From Paraburkholderia caledonica NBRC 102488 (lineage in GTDB: Bacteria > Pseudomonadota > Gammaproteobacteria > Burkholderiales > Burkholderiaceae), in NCBI RefSeq assembly GCF_000685095.1, contig NZ_BAYE01000005.1, positions 372,001 to 436,000 on the forward strand: a stretch of DNA of 64,000 nucleotides, given 5' to 3'. The translations under genes were made by a program, and so were the position numbers. The notes below the pieces were generated by a model. The model made no database searches. It saw nothing but the letters and a program-made list of their open reading frames with translations, and was not told where the DNA came from. Within the stretch, counting starts at the first letter, position 1. Each line of letters opens with the position of its first letter. Below, one piece after another: positions 18,052-27,092 of this stretch.

Positions 18052-19512
18052 ATGACGATTCGCGCCCTGCACGTCGCAAGCGAGCTGTATCCGCTCCTGA
18101 AAACAGGCGGTCTCGCCGACGTCGCGGGCGCATTGCCGTCCGCGCTGGTCGAACGCGGCGCCGACGTCCGCGTGCTGCTGCCCGGCTTCCCGTCGGTGGT
18201 CGCCGGCTTGCACGACGTGCGCCCGGTCGCCCAACTCGGCAGCCGTTTCGGTGCGCCGGGCGTCACCCTCGAACAGGGCACGCTGCCGTCGAACGGACTG
18301 ATCGTCTACACGATCCGCGCGGCCACGCTGTATGACCGGCCCGGCAACCCTTATCTGAACGACGAGCACGTGCCATACGGCGACAACGCACAGCGTTTCG
18401 CACTGCTCGGCTGGGTCGCCGCGCAACTCGCGCAACAGCTCGATCCGGCCTGGTCGCCGCAGATCGTCCACGCGCACGACTGGCATGCGGGACTCGCCGC
18501 CGCTTATCTGAAAGCCGCCGAAAGGCAGCATGGCCGGGCGCCTGCGCGCAGCGTCTTTACGGTGCACAACCTCGCTTACCAAGGCGTTTTCCCAGCGCAC
18601 CAGTTCGGCCAGCTCGGCCTGCCCGACGATTTTTTCAGCATGTACGGCGTCGAATTCTATGGACAGCTGTCGTTTCTGAAGGCGGGGCTTTACTACAGCG
18701 ACCGCATCACGACCGTGAGCCCCACATATGCGCGCGAAATTCAGACGCTGGCTCAAGGCGGCGGACTCGATGCTCTTTTACGCAACCGCTCGCACGACCT
18801 GTCCGGCATTCTGAACGGCGTCGACTATACGGTGTGGAACCCGGCGAGCGACGCGCTCCTCGAAAATCGCTACGCCTCCACGCGGCTCGCCGGGAAACTG
18901 GCATGCAAGGAGGCGTTGCAAAAGCGCTTCGGTCTCGCGCAGAAATCCGACGCGCTGCTGTTCGGCGTGGTGAGCCGCCTCACCGAGCAAAAAGGCCTCG
19001 ACCTGCTGCTCGAAACCGTGCCGGAAATCGTCAAACGCGGCGGCCAGCTGGTCGTGTTCGGCACCGGCGACCCGGCGCTCGAGAACGGCCTGAAACGCGT
19101 CGCGCAGACGCATCCCGATTCGGTCGCGGTGGAACTTGGCTTCGACGAAAAGCTCGCACATACGATCATCGCGGGCAGCGACGTGGTTGCCGTGCCATCG
19201 CGTTTCGAGCCCTGTGGGCTGACGCAGCTTTACGCGCTCGCCTACGGTTCGCTGCCGCTCGTGCATTGCGTCGGCGGTCTCGCGGACACTGTGGTGGACG
19301 CATCGCTGGAAAATCTCGCCGAAGATCTCGCCACCGGTTTCGTCTTCGAGCACTTCCAGCCGCGCGGCCTCACCGCCGCGATTCGCCGGGCGTTCGCGCT
19401 CTACGGCCGGCGCACCGAATGGAAAGCGGCGCAGCGGCGCGCGATGCGCCAGGACTTCGGCTGGGGCGCTTCCGCGGACCGTTACCTCGCGCTGTATCGC
19501 GAGCTTTGCTGA
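18052..19512 (+). CDS. glgA: Glycogen synthase (ADP-glucose)
   Basis: A 486-residue GT5 glycosyltransferase that extends alpha-1,4-glucan from ADP-glucose. It shows the N-terminal KTGGLADV motif (about 17-24), VHAHDWHAGLAAAYL, VFTVHNLAYQGVFP, and the C-terminal SRLTEQKGLDLL and PSRFEPCGLTQLYALAYG. The length is normal. AAGGAAC lies upstream of the ATG. It pairs with glgC. The branching enzyme and phosphorylase genes are not in this window, so this is a two-gene synthesis unit. Confidence 0.96.
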   Translation: MTIRALHVASELYPLLKTGGLADVAGALPSALVERGADVRVLLPGFPSVVAGLHDVRPVAQLGSRFGAPGVTLEQGTLPSNGLIVYTIRAATLYDRPGNPYLNDEHVPYGDNAQRFALLGWVAAQLAQQLDPAWSPQIVHAHDWHAGLAAAYLKAAERQHGRAPARSVFTVHNLAYQGVFPAHQFGQLGLPDDFFSMYGVEFYGQLSFLKAGLYYSDRITTVSPTYAREIQTLAQGGGLDALLRNRSHDLSGILNGVDYTVWNPASDALLENRYASTRLAGKLACKEALQKRFGLAQKSDALLFGVVSRLTEQKGLDLLLETVPEIVKRGGQLVVFGTGDPALENGLKRVAQTHPDSVAVELGFDEKLAHTIIAGSDVVAVPSRFEPCGLTQLYALAYGSLPLVHCVGGLADTVVDASLENLAEDLATGFVFEHFQPRGLTAAIRRAFALYGRRTEWKAAQRRAMRQDFGWGASADRYLALYRELC

Positions 19513-19774
19513 GGCGGTGCCTGCCTGAGTTGCCGGGCCGCAAACAGCGCGGCGCCGCGCATCTTTGGTGATGGTTCCGCGCAACAACACGGGGACGGAT
19601 CAACTGTCCCGCGCCAAACTCATGTATTGTTTCCTGACAATGCAGACCGTGCATTATTCTTGCAGCGTCTGAAGCAGTCCTGCGCGCGCGGCATTCGGCT
19701 CATGCCGAGGCACCGTCGCCGCGCATCCCTCCCGTTTTCACCGATCGCGCACGAACGACTGCGCGAGCCATACC

Positions 19775-20641
19775 ATGACGAAGAACGTTCTGAGCATTCA
19801 GTCACATGTCGTTTTCGGGCACGCGGGCAACAGCGCCGCCGTATTCCCGATGCGTAGGCTTGGCGTAAATGTGTGGCCGCTGAACACCGTGCAGTTCTCC
19901 AACCACACGCAGTACGGCCATTGGACCGGCACGGCAATCAATGCCGCGCAGATGGAAGAGCTCGCCGAAGGCATCGGCGCAATCGGCATGCTGCCGCGCT
20001 GCGACGCCGTGCTCTCGGGTTACCTCGGCACGCCGGAACAGGCGCAATCGGTACTGGAAATCGTCAAGGCCGTAAAGGCCGCGAATCCGCGCGCGTGGTA
20101 CTTCTGCGATCCGGTGATGGGCGCTGCGAGCGGCTGCAAGGTCGAGCCGGGCATCCAGGAATTTCTCGTGAACACCATGCCGGAGATGGCCGACGCAATG
20201 GCGCCGAACCATACGGAGTTGCAGCGGCTCGTGGGCCGCGAGATCGAGACGCTCGAAGAAGCCGTCACCGCGTGCCGCGAGATCATCGCGCGCGGGCCGA
20301 AGCTCGTGCTGGTCAAACATCTGCTCGATCGCAACAGTCCCGCCGACCGTTTCAACATGCTGGTCGTCACCGAACGCGAGGCGTGGATGTGCCAGCGCCC
20401 GCTCTATCCGTTCGCGCGGCAACCGGTCGGCGTCGGCGATCTGACGAGCGCGGTGTTCGTCGCCCGCACGCTGCTGGGCGATACGATTCGCGCGGCGTTC
20501 GAGCACACGCTCGCGGCAGTCAACGCCGTCGTCAAGCTGACCTGGCAAGCCGGGCGCTATGAGCTCGAACTGGTGGCCGCGCAAAACGAAATCGCGCAAC
20601 CCCGCGAGTGGTTCGACGCATGGGTGGCGGAGACCGCATAG
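19775..20641 (+). CDS. pdxY: Pyridoxal kinase PdxY
   Basis: A 288-residue ribokinase-fold kinase that phosphorylates pyridoxal to PLP with ATP (vitamin B6 salvage). Family segments are [18 protein letters not shown] (about 5-22), [25 protein letters not shown] and the C-terminal anion-hole region [16 protein letters not shown] with the expected Gly-x-Gly-Asp catalytic Asp. The length equals E. coli PdxY. It lies 262 bp after glgA, and no terminator is obvious between them. Confidence 0.94.
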   Translation: MTKNVLSIQSHVVFGHAGNSAAVFPMRRLGVNVWPLNTVQFSNHTQYGHWTGTAINAAQMEELAEGIGAIGMLPRCDAVLSGYLGTPEQAQSVLEIVKAVKAANPRAWYFCDPVMGAASGCKVEPGIQEFLVNTMPEMADAMAPNHTELQRLVGREIETLEEAVTACREIIARGPKLVLVKHLLDRNSPADRFNMLVVTEREAWMCQRPLYPFARQPVGVGDLTSAVFVARTLLGDTIRAAFEHTLAAVNAVVKLTWQAGRYELELVAAQNEIAQPREWFDAWVAETA

Positions 20642-20795
20642 CCGCTGCGCTTGCCGCAGGCGGAAACGCGATGCTGTGCCGCATGGAACCTTGGCGGCCG
20701 GCCGGTCGTCCTATAATGCGTGCCGCGTGCGCGAAGCAACGCCTCACGCGCGCAGCAACTTTTTCAGGCACCGGCATTCAGCAGACGAGGCATCG

Positions 20796-21257
20796 ATGGA
20801 CGGTTATATCCGCAGCGAGCGGGAAGAGTATTTCGAGCAATTGTGTATCAGCGTCGACGCAGACGAGGTGCACGAACAGGAAGCCATCGAGTTCTTCGAG
20901 AACCAGTTCGACCAGGCCGACTTCGATCCCACACAGTGGCTCGACATCGCGCTTTACTACTCACCGGCGGTGGCGCGCGGCATCATCGACATGGTGACGC
21001 CCGACGACAAGGCGCGCAGCAACATCGCCGAAGTGATCGCCGACAACCTCGATATCTCCTATGGCGAAGACGAGTGCGAGCAGTTTGCCGAGACCATCGA
21101 GTTCGCGCTGAACAACGGCGTGCCGGTAGATCTCGACCTCGTGCTCGACGGCTGCCAGCGCGCGATCGACGATCTCGACACATGGGCTGACGACGAAACC
21201 AAGGCGCCCCTGCTGCGTCTGCGCGAAGAAGTGCTGCGCCAGCAAGGCGAGCGCTAG
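20796..21257 (+). CDS. Conserved small acidic protein of unknown function
   Basis: A 153-residue, strongly acidic, mostly helical cytoplasmic protein (start MDGYIRSEREEYFEQLCISV). No motif or family is recognised beyond its acidic character, and there is no signal peptide or membrane segment. The ATG at 20796 was chosen because the coding-like acidic sequence begins there, whereas the frame upstream is basic and overlaps pdxY. A short hairpin follows at 21276. The function is unknown. Confidence 0.75.
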   Translation: MDGYIRSEREEYFEQLCISVDADEVHEQEAIEFFENQFDQADFDPTQWLDIALYYSPAVARGIIDMVTPDDKARSNIAEVIADNLDISYGEDECEQFAETIEFALNNGVPVDLDLVLDGCQRAIDDLDTWADDETKAPLLRLREEVLRQQGER

Positions 21258-21662
21258 AGCCAGGCGCACCGCTCGACGCAACAAGCGTTGCGTAGCGTTT
21301 CTCTTTGCTCACCGCCGTTGCATGCCGCCCAGACGCGGCATCAGGCCGCACATGCGTTAAACGTCTCCCCTACGTGTCTTAAGCATGTGCGGTAATCCGC
21401 ATCCCCGCCCCGCCGCGCGTCACGCGGCGCGCCCGCACGCGCGCGGCTTATGCCGAAATTCTCATCCAAAGCGCAGCGAACTGCCAAGACGGCGGCATAT
21501 TGGCTTTCTATATTCGCGCCACATGACCGGCGTGCAAACCCGAGTGCGCGTATTCCAGCATTGTGTATCGCGAGCCATCGTCTTTAGTCTCTCGTTGCAA
21601 GCCGGACCACATCGTAGCCTTGCCGCTTTCATAACCTGGAACTGTCGAAGTAAGGAGAGACC
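21258..21662. other. Intergenic region before the LivJ-like gene, with a weak terminator hairpin
   Basis: A 7-bp perfect hairpin, ACGCAAC-AAGC-GTTGCGT, at 21276-21293 followed by a T-rich AGCGTTTCTCTTT is a plausible weak terminator for the small acidic protein gene. The remaining 370 bp have no gene and should hold the promoter and leader of the binding-protein gene, whose ribosome-binding site is AAGGAGAG. Confidence 0.5.
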
Positions 21663-22814
21663 ATGAGTTTTAACAACACGCTCAAACCGCTTGCTCTGTT
21701 CGTTGGCGCCATGATCGCAGCCGCGCCGCTCGCCAGTTTCGCCGATGACCTGCCGGTGAAGATCGGTTTCGCCGCGCCGATGACCGGGGCCAATGCCGGC
21801 TACGGCAAGGATCTCGAGAACGGTGTCCGGCTCGCTATCGAGGAAGCCAACGCGCAGAAGATCAAGATCGGCGACAAGGTCGCGCAGTTCCAGATCGTCT
21901 CACAGGACGACCAGGCGGACCCGCGCATCGGCGTGCAGGTCGCGCAGAAGCTGGTGGATGCGGGCGTTTCGGTGGTGGTCGGCCACTTCAACTCGGGCAC
22001 GACGATTCCCGCCTCGCAGGTTTATGAGCAGGCAGGCATTCCGGTCATCGACCCCGCCGCGACGAACCCGATCATTACCGGCCGCGGCTTTGCGAACACC
22101 TTCATGGTGATTTCCACGGACGCGCAAAATGCCGGCAACGCAGGCGTCTACGCAGTCGAGGTGTCGAAGGCGAAACGCATTGCGATCATCGACGACCGCA
22201 CCGCATTCGGCCAAGGGGAAGCCGACGAGTTCGAGAAAGCCGTCAAGGCACACGGCGGCAACATCGTCGCGCGCGAATACACCGACAACCACGCGGTCGA
22301 CTTCAGCACGCAGATCACCAAGATCAAGGCGGCGAACGCGGACCTGATTTTCTTCGGCGGGCTCGACACGCAGGCCGCGGGTTTCGCGAGGCGCATGAAG
22401 CAACTCGGCGTGACGGCGCAACTGGTGGGCGGCGGCGGCGTGGAGGATCCGGAGTTCATCAAGCTTGCCGGCGACGCAGCCGAAGGCGTGATGGCCTGGG
22501 AATACGGCCGTCCGCTCGCGCAACTGCCAGGCGGCAAGGACTTCTCCGCGAAGTTCAAGAAGCGCTTTGGCGGCGAAATCCTGTCGTATGCGCCGTTCGG
22601 CTACGACGGAGCGTGGGCCGCGATCAAGGCCATGCAGCAGGCCAAATCGACCTCGCCCGCCGATTACCGGCCGGTTCTGAAGGCGATCGACTTCGAAGGC
22701 GTGACCGGCAAGATCTCGTTCGACAACACCGGCGCGCTGAAAAGCGGCGCGTCGACGCTCTATCAGGTGAAGAACGGCGCGTGGGTTCCGATCGTGACCA
22801 AGAGCGGCTCCTGA
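21663..22814 (+). CDS. Branched-chain amino acid ABC transporter substrate-binding protein (LivJ/LivK family)
   Basis: A 383-residue periplasmic binding protein with a cleavable signal peptide (LFVGAMIAAAPLASFADD). The family core is visible: VKIGFAAPMTGANAGYGKDLENG, FQIVSQDDQADP, VVVGHFNSGTTIPAS, and VIDPAATNPIITGRG. It binds leucine, isoleucine, valine or a related amino acid for HAAT-type importers. The ribosome-binding site AAGGAGAG is 5 bases upstream. The LivHMGF components are not adjacent, so it is an orphan binding protein here. It ends 8 bp from the convergent DUF3857 gene. Confidence 0.92.
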   Translation: MSFNNTLKPLALFVGAMIAAAPLASFADDLPVKIGFAAPMTGANAGYGKDLENGVRLAIEEANAQKIKIGDKVAQFQIVSQDDQADPRIGVQVAQKLVDAGVSVVVGHFNSGTTIPASQVYEQAGIPVIDPAATNPIITGRGFANTFMVISTDAQNAGNAGVYAVEVSKAKRIAIIDDRTAFGQGEADEFEKAVKAHGGNIVAREYTDNHAVDFSTQITKIKAANADLIFFGGLDTQAAGFARRMKQLGVTAQLVGGGGVEDPEFIKLAGDAAEGVMAWEYGRPLAQLPGGKDFSAKFKKRFGGEILSYAPFGYDGAWAAIKAMQQAKSTSPADYRPVLKAIDFEGVTGKISFDNTGALKSGASTLYQVKNGAWVPIVTKSGS

Positions 22815-22822
22815 GGGCGGCG

Positions 22823-24775
22823 CTACTTCGCGCTTACGGCCCCCGCAAGCTTCGCGGCCTTGACGACGATTTGCGCGTCGAGGTCGCGCTCGATCCGCAC
22901 GAGATCGTCTTTCATCTGGGCAAACTCTGCGGGGGAGCACATCTGGTGTCCGAAGGCGGCGTGCAGTTGCCGCCTGATCTGCAGCACGCGCGCCCCGCGG
23001 TCGAACACATAGCGCGACGAGAAAGTCAGAAACCGGTTCTGCACGTCGGTGTCGGCGGGCGTGTCGGTCACGCCGGCGAAGCGCGGCAGCGTGATTTCGA
23101 GTGTCTCGTCGAAGTCTCCGCCAATGCACGCCCACGGCTGCGTGCGCACCGGCTCCGCGAGCCACGCCTGCACCTGCGAGCCCATGCCGCCTGAAAAGCT
23201 CGTGAGCGTCGGCATCGCCGTGGTGCCGTCGGTCCATACGAAATGCTCGACCTTGCCTTGCATCCACGTCGCGAACGGCCCGTCGGTTACCGCAACTTCG
23301 CCGGTACGTAACTGCGCGGTGCCATGCAGGCCGGTCTGCAACAGACGGCTGCCGGCAATCTGCTGCGTGCGCTGGCGCGAAGCGCGTCGAAAGACATTGC
23401 GTTCGATCTCCGCGGTAAAGCCCGTGTCTTCGACCCGGTACGCGTAGTCGGCAGTGCCGTTTTCATCGACGTCGATCTGCACGCGCGCGCGACGCTCGCG
23501 CGCCTGAGTGGCCGGCGTGCGCGATAGCACGCCCTCGCCGACCAGCAGCACCGGTCTGTCCATCGCCGCCGCCGGCAGGTAACCGAAGCCCACGCCGCCC
23601 GCCGTCGTGTCGGCATACAGCGAAAGATCAGGAATCCAGACGATCGCATGATTGATCGCGCTCGCGCCATAGCCCGGCACGTCCGGCAAGCTGTAGTACG
23701 GCCCGAGATTGAGCAGGACGGCCTCGCTGCGAATGCCGACGGCGGCCAGCAACGCGCTGTAAAGCGCGACGTGATCCTTGCAGTCGCCATAACGGTTACG
23801 CAGAATGTCAGCCGCCTTGTGTGGAATCGCCGCCGTCTCGCCCAGAAAGAGCGCGACGTAGCGGATATTCATGCGTACCCAGTCGTAAAGGATGTGCGCC
23901 TTCTCGCGCGGATCGGCGGCACGCGCGGTGAGCGACTGTGCAAGCTGCACGATGGCCGGATCGTTGAAGGTGGCGTCGGCCGCGGGTCCCCTATAACGTG
24001 CGGCGAAGCTCGCGAAGTCGGACACGGTCGACACCATCAGACGATCGCCCCAATTCGCGTAGCCGACGGCGCCCGCTTCGAGCCGCGCATACGGTCCGTG
24101 CCGGTAGTCGAATTCGTAGCGCGTGCGGCCGTTCGCCGTGACCGGCGGTAACGCGGTATAGCCACGCGCGTCGGCGTAGAGCGGCACCTCGGCGGGAAGA
24201 TCGAAGATCAGGCGCTGTTCCTCGACGGGTTCGCTCGTCGGCTCTACGAGGTAAGCGAAGGTGCCCGCCTGCAACAGCTTTGCGCGCGTCTTGCGAAACG
24301 TGAGATGCACGCGCGAACCGGGCTCGACGCCGGGAAAAATAACCGTGCGCAACACGCCATCCTGAAAGCTCGGCGCGCCCGCCGAGCGCGGCTCCTGGAT
24401 ATCGCGGATCGCTTCTGGACCGACTGTGTGCGTCGCGCCGCCGGCGTCGATCGTCTCGGCCGCGAGCAGTTGCACCTGCTCGATGTCCTTGTTGAACCAC
24501 ACATAGCGTTGCGCGATGTCGTCCACGCCGCTTGTCGTGTTCGCGCGCAGCACGCTGTCGTCGTGTTCCTCGATCGAACCGTCTTTCTGGATCGTGAAGA
24601 GATGGACGTCGCGCTCAGTCGTGTAAGGCGCACGGTCGTCGCCCGATGGGTCCGATCGCGTGTCTGCAGCAAAAGCGGCGGCGGCCGCCGCGCACAAGGC
24701 GAGCGCGGCGGCGATCTGCGGGCACGCCCGGTAGCGCATCATCAACAATGTTTCTCCGCGCCGCCGGTCAATCAT
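22823..24775 (-). CDS. DUF3857/transglutaminase-like domain exported protein
   Basis: A 650-residue protein with an N-terminal signal-like segment (CPQIAAALALCAAAAAAFA). A DUF3857 domain covers roughly 60-230 and a transglutaminase-like cysteine-protease fold about 260-400. The transglutaminase motif RNRYGDCKDHVALYSALL supplies the Cys, and INHAIVWIPDLSLYADTT supplies the His and Asp. I chose the ATG at 24775 because it shares its A with the TGA of the upstream gene (TGATG), implying translational coupling. A TTG at 24778 and ATGs at 24742/24739 are alternatives. The substrate is unknown; related proteins are thought to act in the periplasm. Confidence 0.82.
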   Translation of the reverse strand: MIDRRRGETLLMMRYRACPQIAAALALCAAAAAAFAADTRSDPSGDDRAPYTTERDVHLFTIQKDGSIEEHDDSVLRANTTSGVDDIAQRYVWFNKDIEQVQLLAAETIDAGGATHTVGPEAIRDIQEPRSAGAPSFQDGVLRTVIFPGVEPGSRVHLTFRKTRAKLLQAGTFAYLVEPTSEPVEEQRLIFDLPAEVPLYADARGYTALPPVTANGRTRYEFDYRHGPYARLEAGAVGYANWGDRLMVSTVSDFASFAARYRGPAADATFNDPAIVQLAQSLTARAADPREKAHILYDWVRMNIRYVALFLGETAAIPHKAADILRNRYGDCKDHVALYSALLAAVGIRSEAVLLNLGPYYSLPDVPGYGASAINHAIVWIPDLSLYADTTAGGVGFGYLPAAAMDRPVLLVGEGVLSRTPATQARERRARVQIDVDENGTADYAYRVEDTGFTAEIERNVFRRASRQRTQQIAGSRLLQTGLHGTAQLRTGEVAVTDGPFATWMQGKVEHFVWTDGTTAMPTLTSFSGGMGSQVQAWLAEPVRTQPWACIGGDFDETLEITLPRFAGVTDTPADTDVQNRFLTFSSRYVFDRGARVLQIRRQLHAAFGHQMCSPAEFAQMKDDLVRIERDLDAQIVVKAAKLAGAVSAK

Positions 24776-25455
24776 CAATCGCCTTCACCGAGTTGCCCGA
24801 GCAAAGCCTGGAGTCTCTCGACATGCCTGAGCAACAGATGCCGATGCTTCTCGATCTGCTCGAGCCGCCCGGCAAGATCGGCCTGGATCGGATCGTCCGC
24901 ATCGGCAGCGGCAATCACGTCTTCCACTTTCGATCGCAACGACGCGAGTTCAACCGGCGCATGCACGATGTGCCGCTCGAAACGCCGAACCTCTTGCACC
25001 GCGAGTTCACGGACCTTGCGAAAATACGCCTGGCGTCGATGCGCTTCTGCGTCGATGCTTTCGTCTTCGATGCGTCTGGCAGGCGACGCCTGGCCAAAAA
25101 TCGGCTCAGGCGGCCGCAGCACGGTCTTCTTCCGCACGGGATGCGCGGTGCCGCGAAACCGCGCGAGGGGCTGCTCATTGTCGATCGCCTCGCGCGCGTT
25201 GGGCGGGATTTCGGCTTCGGTGTGCGGCGTGTTCATCCAGCCATTCGGCAGACCCGTCACCGCTTCTATGCCACGCACGAACTCCTCGCTGAATTCGCGC
25301 TGGCCGGACAACATCAACTTCAGGTAGCTCGCGGAGAAAGTCATCATGCGAGCGAGACGACTGGCCGCGCCGACCTCGCGTGTCAACAGCACGAGATTCG
25401 CGCGCCAGACCGGGAGCAGCAATTCGTCGGAATCTTCCATCGCTGGGTCTTCCAT
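24775..25455 (-). CDS. Repressor-like helix-turn-helix protein, function unknown
   Basis: A 226-residue cytoplasmic protein. Residues about 28-75 (GAASRLARMMTFSASYLKLM followed by LSGQREFSEEFVRGIEAVTG and LPNGWMN) look like the Cro/C1-type HTH of phage-repressor-like proteins, in which the last element LPxGWM is common. The middle is Pro-rich (RKKTVLRPPEPIFG) and residues 130-226 are helical and probably coiled-coil (IEKHRHLLLRHVERLQALLG). No peptidase domain of the LexA/CI type is visible. Its stop codon overlaps the start of the DUF3857 gene, so the two are translated together. DNA binding is inferred. Confidence 0.65.
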   Translation of the reverse strand: MEDPAMEDSDELLLPVWRANLVLLTREVGAASRLARMMTFSASYLKLMLSGQREFSEEFVRGIEAVTGLPNGWMNTPHTEAEIPPNAREAIDNEQPLARFRGTAHPVRKKTVLRPPEPIFGQASPARRIEDESIDAEAHRRQAYFRKVRELAVQEVRRFERHIVHAPVELASLRSKVEDVIAAADADDPIQADLAGRLEQIEKHRHLLLRHVERLQALLGQLGEGD

Positions 25456-25748
25456 CTTTTGCCCGATGTAGAGACGACGCCATTGCGAGCGTCATCGTTT
25501 TGAAAGGGTAGCCGTTGCACGGCCTCACTGGCAAGCGGCGCACGCGATCGCACACGGAGCTATGCATCGACCCGGCGCGCGTCGCTCAACGTCAATGCAC
25601 ATAGTCGCCTTGCCTTCGCCGCGCTGTTCGACACGTTGCATCGGGACGACGTTCCTGCTACGCGCGCGCCGATGTGGCATGCTTGCAAACCGTGCGGCAT
25701 AGGTCGTGCTGCACTGCGAGTTTCCCAACACTGATTGAGGGTTTTGTA

Positions 25749-25886
25749 ATGAAGAAAATTGTTCTGGCCATTGCCGCAGCCGCCGCTGCTCTCAGCGCAA
25801 TCGCTCCCGCACAAGCTTATGAGCATCACCACCAGGTGTGCCATAAGGTGCACGTGCATCATCACTGGGAACGCCACTGCCGCTAA
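25749..25886 (+). CDS. Small exported His/Cys-rich peptide
   Basis: A 45-residue protein. A clean signal peptide MKKIVLAIAAAAAALSAIAP ends in AQA-Y. The mature 22 residues contain eight histidines and two cysteines (YEHHHQVCHKVHVHHHWERH with a final Cys-Arg). Such spacing would suit binding of copper, nickel or zinc, but function is unknown. A strong intrinsic terminator follows 72 bp after the stop, so it is probably a monocistronic gene. TTGAGGG lies upstream of the ATG. Confidence 0.8.
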   Translation: MKKIVLAIAAAAAALSAIAPAQAYEHHHQVCHKVHVHHHWERHCR

Positions 25887-25958
25887 TCGTTGCCCTCACC
25901 TCGAGGGACACGACGGCCGCCGCAAGCGCCATGCACCGCACGCGTCGCGTGCATCGCA

Positions 25959-25986
25959 AAGCCCCGCTACTTGCGGGGCTTTTTTT
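25959..25986 (+). terminator. Intrinsic terminator after the His/Cys-rich peptide gene
   Basis: AAGCCCCGC-TACTT-GCGGGGCTT forms a perfect 9-bp stem with a 5-base loop and is followed by an uninterrupted T-run on the plus strand. Confidence 0.93.
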
Positions 25987-26213
25987 ATCGACGGATTCGC
26001 GCGGCGCACAGTGATTCGTCAGATGCGGACGCCATAACGCCATACGTTGTGCGCGAAAGGCGCCGCGCGCAATCGCGGACACACGCTGTTACACCTTCGC
26101 GCTCTGGGCCGACGCGGGGAAGCTGCGCGAGACTTAAGCGCAACTCCGCGAACCGCGTGGAAATGATGGATGAGGTACGGAAAAACAGCAGGGCTGCGGC
26201 TGAGAGCCCGCGG
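25987..26213. other. Intergenic, no gene recognised
   Basis: The stretch separates the plus-strand terminator from the end of the hut operon (the whole gene-free gap is 25887-26213). On the minus strand a GC-rich segment followed by TGTTTTTCC at about 26180-26205 could be a weak terminator for the hut operon, but the stem is short. Confidence 0.35.
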
Positions 26214-27026
26214 TCAACAGGCCTTGACGCGCTCCGCTGCGGTGGCGACCAGTTGCTCGAGCAGCGGCTCGACCTTCGCTGCAAGGGCTTCGTCGTAGGC
26301 GTACGGCGGCTGTTCCTGCATATAGGTGATCTGGGACAACTCCAACTGCACCGCGTGCACCCCTTGCGAAGGCTGGCCGTAATGCCGCGTGATGTAGCCG
26401 CCCTTGAAGCGCCCATTAGCAACAGCCGAATAGTCGCCATGTCGCTCGACGACAGCCGCCAGTTCCTCGCCCAAACCCGCCACCGCGCTTGCGCCGTTCG
26501 AGGTGCCGAAATTGAAATCCGGCAAGCGTCCGTCAAAGAAGCGCGGCACATGCGAGCGGATCGAATGCGCCTCCCATAGCAGTGCCTTGCCATGGCGAGC
26601 TTTGAGCGCGGCAAGTTCGCCCGCCAGCGCGTTGTGATACGGCAGCCAGTAAGCGTCGCGACGGCGGGCCACTTCGTCCTCGTCCGGCAGATGGCCTTCC
26701 AGGTACAACGGCTCCTTGTCGAACGTATCGACGGGCAATAGTCCCGTTGTGTCCTGGCCCGGATAGAGGTTGGCTCCGTCGGGCGGACGGTTCAGGTCGA
26801 TCACATAGCGCGCGTAACTGGGCATGAGAATCGACGCACCCATGCGTTTCGCGAACGCATAGAGCCGGTCGAGATGCCAGTCGCAATCGTCGGTGCGAAA
26901 CGCTACGGGCGTCATCGTCGCGGCGATGTCGGCGGGGATCTCGGTGCCTACATGCGGGATCGAGATCAGCAACGGCAGGCTTCCTCGATGCAGCGTGAAA
27001 ACCGGCGGAGTATTCGAAGCAGTCAT
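26214..27026 (-). CDS. hutG: N-formylglutamate deformylase
   Basis: A 270-residue N-formylglutamate amidohydrolase, the last step of the five-enzyme histidine route, giving glutamate and formate. Family segments: LLISIPHVGTEIPADIA near the N-terminus, DLNRPPDGANLYPGQDTTGL, LLWEAHSIRSHVPRFFDGRLPDFNFG, and GGYITRHYGQPSQGVHAVQLEL. I chose the ATG at 27026, which the family N-terminus (FTLHRGSLPLLIS) follows and which has AAAGAGAAC upstream. It is the final gene of the hut operon, 66 bp after hutF. Confidence 0.93.
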   Translation of the reverse strand: MTASNTPPVFTLHRGSLPLLISIPHVGTEIPADIAATMTPVAFRTDDCDWHLDRLYAFAKRMGASILMPSYARYVIDLNRPPDGANLYPGQDTTGLLPVDTFDKEPLYLEGHLPDEDEVARRRDAYWLPYHNALAGELAALKARHGKALLWEAHSIRSHVPRFFDGRLPDFNFGTSNGASAVAGLGEELAAVVERHGDYSAVANGRFKGGYITRHYGQPSQGVHAVQLELSQITYMQEQPPYAYDEALAAKVEPLLEQLVATAAERVKAC

Positions 27027-27092
27027 GTCAGTTCTCTTTCGCAGGATCTTTGCAGTGACGCAGGCACGCAATGCACGATGCGGGGCTTTACG

